11,015 bases of DNA, from positions 1 to 11,015 of the forward strand of contig DATEHM010000073.1 of assembly GCA_035279545.1 (NCBI GenBank), given 5' to 3'. Position 1 is the stretch's first letter. Each line of letters opens with the position of its first letter. The notes beneath the pieces were generated by a model. The model saw only the letters and a list, made by a program, of their open reading frames with translations, had not been told where the DNA came from and ran no database searches. Shown one piece after another: positions 6,740-11,015 of the stretch. The DNA comes from Segetimicrobium sp035279545 (GTDB taxonomy: Bacteria; Sysuimicrobiota; Sysuimicrobiia; Sysuimicrobiales; Segetimicrobiaceae). The translations under genes and the position numbers were made by a program.

Positions 6740-7282
6740 TCAAAGATACCGTCTGACTTGTGCGCGATACGTTTTGTAACTTTCCCCGAACTTCTTGGAG
6801 AGGTATCTCTCTTCAGGTAGCACCGCGATAAAATGCACGGTCACCAGCGCGGGAGCCGCGAACAACGAAATCCAGAGATTGTTTACCGCCAGGCCGGAAC
6901 CGATCTCAAAGAGGGTGATTCCGAGATACATGGGATTCCGTGTGAACCGGTAGGGGCCTTTCAAGATGAGCTCGGACGAGGGCGTCCAGGGAGCGGGGTT
7001 CTGGCCTGTGCGCATGAAAAGAATGCGGGCGGAAGCGATGAAACCCAGGCCGATCATCAGAATGAGAATACCACCCATCGCGCTAATCGCCCTGTCGACC
7101 GGCACTGGCGCCCGCGTTACAGCGTATTGAAAAACCACGCCCACGAGGATGCAGATGACCACGATGAGAGGGGGTGGAAACCGGACTCGTGCGCCGCGTT
7201 CCGCGGAACTGGATGAGAATCCGGCCGGGCCGCCACCGACGACGACCGTGTTCGCTCCCTCAGTCACGTGTGTGTTCGCCAC
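6740..7282 (-). CDS. Isoprenylcysteine carboxyl methyltransferase / PEMT-family membrane methyltransferase
   Basis: Integral membrane SAM-dependent methyltransferase of the ICMT/PEMT type. Bacterial members methylate lipids or small substrates, mostly unknown. GTG at 7282 is the start: AGGGAGG (7288-7294) lies 5 bases upstream. Of 180 residues, hydrophobic segments lie at about 38-55, 67-88, 115-133 and 137-156. The SAM-binding core is GPYRFTRNPMYLG (109-121), followed by PEERYLSKKFGESYKTYRAQVRRYL-type C-terminal sequence from 156, the family's signature. RVRFPPPL (32-39) is the usual cytoplasmic lead into helix 1. Ahead of it is an odd stretch with VVVGGGPAG (13-21) and AERGARV (27-33), like the nucleotide-binding start of a flavoprotein. 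The frame is intact. It follows the LuxR-type gene on the same strand with a 132-base gap. Confidence 0.91.
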   Translation of the reverse strand: MANTHVTEGANTVVVGGGPAGFSSSSAERGARVRFPPPLIVVICILVGVVFQYAVTRAPVPVDRAISAMGGILILMIGLGFIASARILFMRTGQNPAPWTPSSELILKGPYRFTRNPMYLGITLFEIGSGLAVNNLWISLFAAPALVTVHFIAVLPEERYLSKKFGESYKTYRAQVRRYL

Positions 7283-7287
7283 AGTTG

Positions 7288-7294
7288 CCTCCCT
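7288..7294 (-). promoter_or_regulatory. Ribosome binding site supporting a GTG start
   Basis: AGGGAGG on the minus strand, 5 bases before GTG 7282. It confirms that the non-ATG start and the unusual N-terminal extension of the membrane methyltransferase are probably translated. Confidence 0.7.
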
Positions 7295-7368
7295 CTGCCG
7301 GGCAGCATCTGCCGGCGCTCGCCGCCAACACCGTAGCGCGAGTGGCTGCGCCGCGCATCGGCCGGAAT

Positions 7369-7398
7369 ACCCACTTCCGGGCGGGAAGACGCGTGGGT
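7369..7398 (-). terminator. Possible hairpin downstream of the LuxR-type gene
   Basis: ACCCAC (7369-7374) pairs with GTGGGT (7393-7398), and inside it TTCC pairs with GGAA across a small loop, with an asymmetric bulge. It lies 16 bases after the regulator's stop. There is no T-run on either strand, so it may be an attenuating or mRNA-protecting structure rather than an intrinsic terminator. Confidence 0.3.
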
Positions 7399-7414
7399 AA
7401 TTCTGCGCAGGGAG

Positions 7415-9073
7415 TCAGAGCAGGTTGTGCTCGTAGGCGTACGCCGTGGCGGCCGCTCGCGACGACAAGTCCAGCTTGGTGAAGATGTTGCTCACGTGAC
7501 GGGCGACGGTCTTCTCGCTGATGCCCAACCGAGCGGCGATTGTACGGTTGGTGACGCCGGTCGCGACGAGCCGTAGTACCTCTATCTCCCGGCCGGTGAG
7601 CCCCGTTGATTCCGGTGGCGATGCCTGCGCGGTGAACGCCGCGACGCGGGCGGCGGCGGGGGTGGCGCCTAACTTCTTGAAGGCTTCGTGGGCGGCCTCG
7701 AACTCCAGGTGGGCGCCCTCACCGTCGCCGAGCTGGCGGTACGCAAGGCCAATGAGCACCCGAATCTGGGCGAGTTCGTAGGGCGCGTCCAGCTCCTGCC
7801 ACGCGACCCATGCGGCGCGAAGCGATTCGAGCGCGGAGAGCGGTTGCCCTTCTGCAAGCGCGACTGCGCCTCGTGCCTGTGAGGAGACGGCACGAAGAAA
7901 CGGCAAGTCGAGTCGTCCGGCGAGTCGTACGAGCTCGTCGGATGAGGCGCGCGCGCCTGTGACGTCATTCCTCGCCAGCATGATCTCCACTCCAGCGCAG
8001 AGCAAGAGGATGCGCGCTCGCCCGCCGCGCGTTTCCTGCAGAGCGAGGCGAATGGCTGCATCAGCCGCGTCAATCTGTCCTTGACTCAAACGGAGGAGTG
8101 CGAGACCCGGATGCGGTTTACCCCCGGCCTGACTGGCCAGACGGTACGCCTCGTCAGCCTTGGCGAATTCGCCGCGCAGCCGGTGCAGCTCCGCAACCTG
8201 GTAGTACGCCGCGCCCGCCTCAGGCTGCGAAGGCGGATCGGTCAGTCGCTCGCAGGCTCGCCGCGCTTCGCTAAACGCGTCCTGCCAAGCGCCGTGCAAC
8301 TGCATCAGCTCGGACCGGCGTATCAGGCAGTATCCGCGAAAGGGCACGACGTCGGGGTGCGAAGCGCACCAGCCCTGGAGCGCGGTGGTCCACTCTTGCG
8401 CGCGGCGCAGGTCGAACAGATCATGGCAGGCCGTGATAACGCTGCAATACACGGCACCGGCGACCATGGGCGCGACTTCGCCGCCGGTTACGGCGACCAT
8501 GACCTCGTCGAGCAGCGCGAGCCCGGCTGTCGTCTGGTTCATGGCCAGAAGCGCACGACCCTGGCCGTGCCTTGCGAGCGCCATGAGGTCGCTATTGCCG
8601 AATCGAGCGCCGATCTCGGCCGCTTGCGTGAATGCGGCGTGTGCCGATGCGATGTCTCCCGCAGCCGCGCGCTGACGCGCCGAGGCGCAGAGCAGCCATC
8701 CCTGTTCGACGCACGGTTCCTTCACGTCGTCGATGAGGCGCTGCGCCCGCGCCAGCCAGCCGGCCGCCTGCGCCCGCTGACTGGGTCTGTCGAAAATCGT
8801 GAACGCGAGCCAGAAGGCACTGCGGGCGGCGCGGATCGTCTCCCCGCGCTCGAGAAAGCCAGCATGCGCGCGCGTACGAGTCTGGACGCTGACGACATCC
8901 TCGCCAATCAGGTACGCAGCGGTCGCGAGGCGATCGAGATCGTCGGGATCGAGCGGCGTGCGCACTTCCGTAGCAGTGAGCAAGGCGTACGCCTCGGACC
9001 ACGCGCCTCTGTCGAAGGCCGCTCGCCCATCCTCACGTGTTCGCGAATCCCTCACGGCTTTATTATCCCGCAC
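7415..9073 (-). CDS. LuxR-family transcriptional regulator with TPR-like sensor region
   Basis: A 552-residue regulator. Residues about 15-480 are Ala/Leu-rich helical repeats of TPR type (for example the ALARHGQGRALLAM, YYQVAELHRLRGEFAKADEAY and AQIRVLIGLAYRQLGDGEGA segments), likely a protein or ligand binding scaffold. The C-terminal 61 residues are a GerE/LuxR helix-turn-helix: LTGREIEVLRLVATG (492-506), TNRTIAARLGIS (508-519) and recognition helix EKTVARHVSNIFTKL (520-534). There is no P-loop or NB-ARC ATPase as in MalT-type proteins, and no receiver domain. GTG 9073 opens the longest frame but lacks a Shine-Dalgarno; GTG at 9055 is an alternative. The 5' flank is IS1380 debris, so its native promoter may be lost or replaced. 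As the first gene of the minus-strand run it could control the methyltransferase genes below it; this is inference. Confidence 0.91.
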   Translation of the reverse strand: MRDNKAVRDSRTREDGRAAFDRGAWSEAYALLTATEVRTPLDPDDLDRLATAAYLIGEDVVSVQTRTRAHAGFLERGETIRAARSAFWLAFTIFDRPSQRAQAAGWLARAQRLIDDVKEPCVEQGWLLCASARQRAAAGDIASAHAAFTQAAEIGARFGNSDLMALARHGQGRALLAMNQTTAGLALLDEVMVAVTGGEVAPMVAGAVYCSVITACHDLFDLRRAQEWTTALQGWCASHPDVVPFRGYCLIRRSELMQLHGAWQDAFSEARRACERLTDPPSQPEAGAAYYQVAELHRLRGEFAKADEAYRLASQAGGKPHPGLALLRLSQGQIDAADAAIRLALQETRGGRARILLLCAGVEIMLARNDVTGARASSDELVRLAGRLDLPFLRAVSSQARGAVALAEGQPLSALESLRAAWVAWQELDAPYELAQIRVLIGLAYRQLGDGEGAHLEFEAAHEAFKKLGATPAAARVAAFTAQASPPESTGLTGREIEVLRLVATGVTNRTIAARLGISEKTVARHVSNIFTKLDLSSRAAATAYAYEHNLL

Positions 9074-9179
9074 ACGGTCGTCGAGACAATCACCTCATCA
9101 TTGAGCCAGTTGTGAAACGTCCAGGCCGGAATTTCCGCAATAGGTTCCTGAGTACCTTCCGTTGGTGAACCCTCTGGGA

Positions 9180-9560
9180 CCTCCATCTGATTTCTTTGGA
9201 TCGGATGCGGATGGCGTACTTCACGCCCGCTCCTCCAGGGCCTCGTAGATGTCCGGTTTGGCGAAAGCAGCGTCGGCACGAACGACAACATCCCCTACCT
9301 TGCTTGTGCTGCCGCTCGATCTCCGGCAGGAGCACGACCTCCCAATCAAACGTCACTGTGCACGTTCCCTGGCCGCAGCTTCACTGCCAGACAGTCGCCC
9401 TCTCGATTGAACGGCAGCAGCGGATGAGAGCAGGTCGATTCGAAATGTCCGTTGTGAGCGCTCTGTTCCTGCTGGCCGTAGACGGGGATCTCGGTCCTGT
9501 CCAGATCGAGCACCACCCGGCGTCCCCAAGGTCCGTGAGCCGATCATCAAATCGTGGCTA
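9180..9560 (-). mobile_element. IS1380-family transposase remnant, several frameshifts
   Basis: Minus-strand fragments read in the order of an IS1380 DDE transposase (DDE group 1). First, RRVVLDLDRTEIPVYGQQEQ with the first catalytic Asp, then NGHFESTC, HPLLPFNREGDCLAVKLRPGN and VHSD, which stops at 9346-9348. One frame over: WEVVLLPEIERQHKQG. Another shift: DVVVRADAAFAKPDIYEALEE, with the second catalytic Asp. A further shift: GVKYAIRIRS. At least three slips, near 9345, 9300 and 9235, and probably one near 9525, break the gene. The N-terminal third and the C-terminal part with the catalytic Glu are not recognisable. No terminal inverted repeats were found. Non-functional. Confidence 0.82.
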
Positions 9561-9734
9561 TGATTGAAGTCAAGCCGACCACAAGAGGACGAGTCCAACA
9601 GGGGTGAGAATGTTGCCTCCGGCAACGTGGGCGGAGGCGGCACCGGGGCGCAGGCCGGGGGTGCGCCGGCTGATTTCCTGGGCTTCGAGCCTGTCAAATC
9701 GTATAGGTGGCCACCCTCCTGCGTATCGCCCACA
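9561..9734. other. Unassigned spacer between IS1380 and IS110 debris
   Basis: No recognisable gene. A short plus-strand frame rich in Gly (GGGGTGAQAGG) and minus-strand frames such as the one ending at 9570 are open but show no family motif. It probably contains the broken ends of the two flanking insertion sequences. Confidence 0.4.
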
Positions 9735-10045
9735 TGAGCCCGGACGAGGAATCCCCATCGCTTCGCCCGAGCCAAACAGGTGGCCCGTTACGCCTCGATC
9801 CGTCAATCGTGCAATCCGGCGACCAGCACCGCCAGGGGTGCATCAGCAAGGCGGGTTCCTCTGGACCCTCCTGGTGGAGGCCGCCCACTCCCTTGCCCGG
9901 TGGGACAGCGGCCCCCCGGTCAGTTCTACGCCCCGAAGACGACGCCAGGTCGGGTCCCGCAAGGCGATCATCGCGCTTGCCCGCAAATTCCTCATCGTAG
10001 CGTGGTGCATGCAAAACTCGATGGCCTCCGGCTGTCCGGTGACCG
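9735..10045 (+). mobile_element. IS110-family transposase C-terminal domain remnant, frameshifted
   Basis: Plus-strand pieces match the Transposase_20 (IS116/IS110/IS902) C-terminal domain in order across frames. RFARAKQVARYA (to about 9791) corresponds to the helix-hairpin-helix exit normally followed by GLDPS. Then LDPSIVQSGD and QGCISKAGSS appear in the next frame, followed by LVEAAHSLARWD in a third frame, a short QFYAP piece, and SRKAIIALARKFLIVAW (to about 10002). The N-terminal DEDD catalytic domain is absent. At least three frameshifts. No active element remains. Confidence 0.72.
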
Positions 10046-10232
10046 GAGGTGGTATTGCGCCCGCCAGGGCCACAGCGGCGGGCGTGCTGCGATCAAGCAA
10101 TCGATGGGTTACTGCGCGGGGGACCCCTTGCTCAGAAGCGTTGCAAGATATGGTGCCGGTGGAAGGAGTCGAACACGTCCGTCAAGGGGATAATAGCCAC
10201 CTAAGCGGCATCGCCACTAAGATAACCCAAAC
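10046..10232. other. Spacer between IS110 debris and the IS4 transposase; possible IS end
   Basis: No gene recognised. At 10201-10219 there is an imperfect palindrome (TAAGCGGC and GCCACTAA arms, 6 of 8 pairing) about 15-30 bases beyond the transposase stop. This is the distance at which the right terminal repeat of the IS4-type element would be expected. The partner end lies outside the window. Confidence 0.3.
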
Positions 10233-11015
10233 TTACGTACGCCAGGGAGATGCGTGAACGAATTTCCACCGACGACGGCTTGCACAGTACCGACGCTTGC
10301 GGCGCTTGCCACGGCGATGTTCAACCCGCAGGGTCTCGAATGGGACTTGCAGCGGAGGCAGTTCTGCCCAGTCCGGTTTGATGAGGCGCACTCTGGGATT
10401 CAGCCGTTGCGTGGCCTCAAAGTAGAGCTCCGCATCCGCGACGGTCAGCGACGCCCGGGCGACCCGCGGGAAGAGTTTGGCGGGCGACAACTGCTCGGGG
10501 AGAGCTGGTGATCGTGGGCGATGTGGGCCTGCGCGACGCGCATCGCGGCATAGACCGAGGCCGCCGCATACACTTGTTGCGCACCCCCCTGCGGGCTGGC
10601 GAGGTAGAAGTGATGCAGATCCAGCACCTCCTTCAGGTCAAAGAACAGCCGCTCCACCTGCCACCGCCCAGCGGTAGCATTCCAGCGCTTCGTTGGCCGG
10701 GAGGCGCGTGGGGTCGAGGACGGAGGTCAACAGATCCACCGTCAGCCGGCGCGTCGTGTAGCGGAGCTGCCGCATGCGTTGGGGCGGCGTGCCTTGCCCC
10801 GACCCGACGAGGACAAGTCGTTCCATCAGGGTCCCGCCCGCGCGCGGGCCGCGGCGCAGCCAGTGCTGATGGCGCAGCGTGAGCCGGCGATGCCGGCGGC
10901 AGAGCAGCCACACCTCGCCCTGCGTGAGCGCGGCCACCAGCTTGACCGAGGCGTAGAGTCGATCGGCGATGAGCAGCGTGTGCTGGGGGATGTGGTCGAG
11001 CTGCTCGAGGGCATG
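10233..11015 (-). pseudogene. IS4-family transposase, 5' end beyond window, two compensating frameshifts
   Basis: DDE transposase on the minus strand. From the window edge the first frame gives HTLLIADRLYASVKLVAALT (region of the second catalytic Asp), GEVWLLCRRHRR and TRRLTVDLLTS, reaching ECYRW. A single extra G in the GGG written CCC at 10667-10669 then throws the frame off. Dropping it gives YRWRWQVERLFFDLK, an exact Y(2)R(3)E(6)K signature of IS4 transposases holding the catalytic Glu. That frame continues through DLHHFYLASPQG to HDHQLSP. One base appears missing near 10497; restoring a G gives PEQLSPAKLFPRVARASL and the original frame to the stop at 10233-10235, with a basic tail (HRRGKRRKRRY). 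The two lesions cancel, so only about 55 codons are misread. Family secure. Either a young pseudogene or indel errors. The N-terminal part and left inverted repeat are outside the window. Confidence 0.86.

Noticed and set aside
8081..9115. 344-codon plus-strand frame opposite the LuxR-type gene
   Set aside because: Mirror of a GC-rich coding gene; the minus strand carries clear TPR and GerE motifs.
9604..10257. 217-codon plus-strand frame as one protein
   Set aside because: Only its middle part (LVEAAHSLARWD to ALARKFLIVAW) is protein-like, and that belongs to a frameshifted IS110 transposase; the ends are chance.
1..11015. CRISPR array, rRNA or phage structural genes
   Set aside because: No regularly spaced repeats, rRNA core motifs or capsid, portal or tail genes were seen; the only RNA gene found is tRNA-Val.

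Overview
The window is high-GC bacterial DNA from an unidentified, probably uncultured lineage. Bacterial signs are an EF-G gene, Shine-Dalgarno sites, a tRNA with an encoded CCA and a TGnTATAAT promoter. No gene here fixes the phylum. Several reading frames are broken by single-base slips, some in G/C runs, so draft-assembly error and true gene decay cannot be fully separated.

Layout. (1) 1-3450 looks like chromosomal backbone. It holds the 3' two-thirds of an EF-G gene (plus), a metallo-beta-lactamase-fold protein with a degenerate metal site and broken ends (plus), and a convergent secreted NamZ/DUF1343 peptidoglycan hydrolase (minus). (2) 3620-4385 is a tRNA-Val(GAC) with an extended -10 promoter. 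Abutting its CCA end is the C-terminal half of a tyrosine integrase, interrupted by one in-frame TAG and running in frame into the C-terminal half of a HicB-type antitoxin. This looks like the scar of an element integrated at the tRNA. (3) 4438-9073 is a run of minus-strand genes, read from high to low coordinate: a TPR/LuxR-type regulator, an ICMT/PEMT-like membrane methyltransferase, an open but unconvincing frame with a possible IS end, a frameshifted class I SAM methyltransferase, a tiny basic ORF and a MOSC protein. (4) 9180-11015 is insertion-sequence debris from three families packed end to end: IS1380 (minus), IS110 C-terminal domain (plus) and an IS4-type transposase (minus, running off the window). 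All carry frameshifts.

Working together: the regulator and the two methyltransferases share a strand and could be functionally linked, but spacing of 130 to 440 bases and intervening debris make a single operon unproven. I see no CRISPR array, complete toxin-antitoxin pair, defence system or biosynthetic cluster. The most unusual items are the tRNA/integrase/HicB chimera, the altered metal-binding motif of the MBL-fold protein, and the GGGPAG-bearing N-terminal extension of the membrane methyltransferase.
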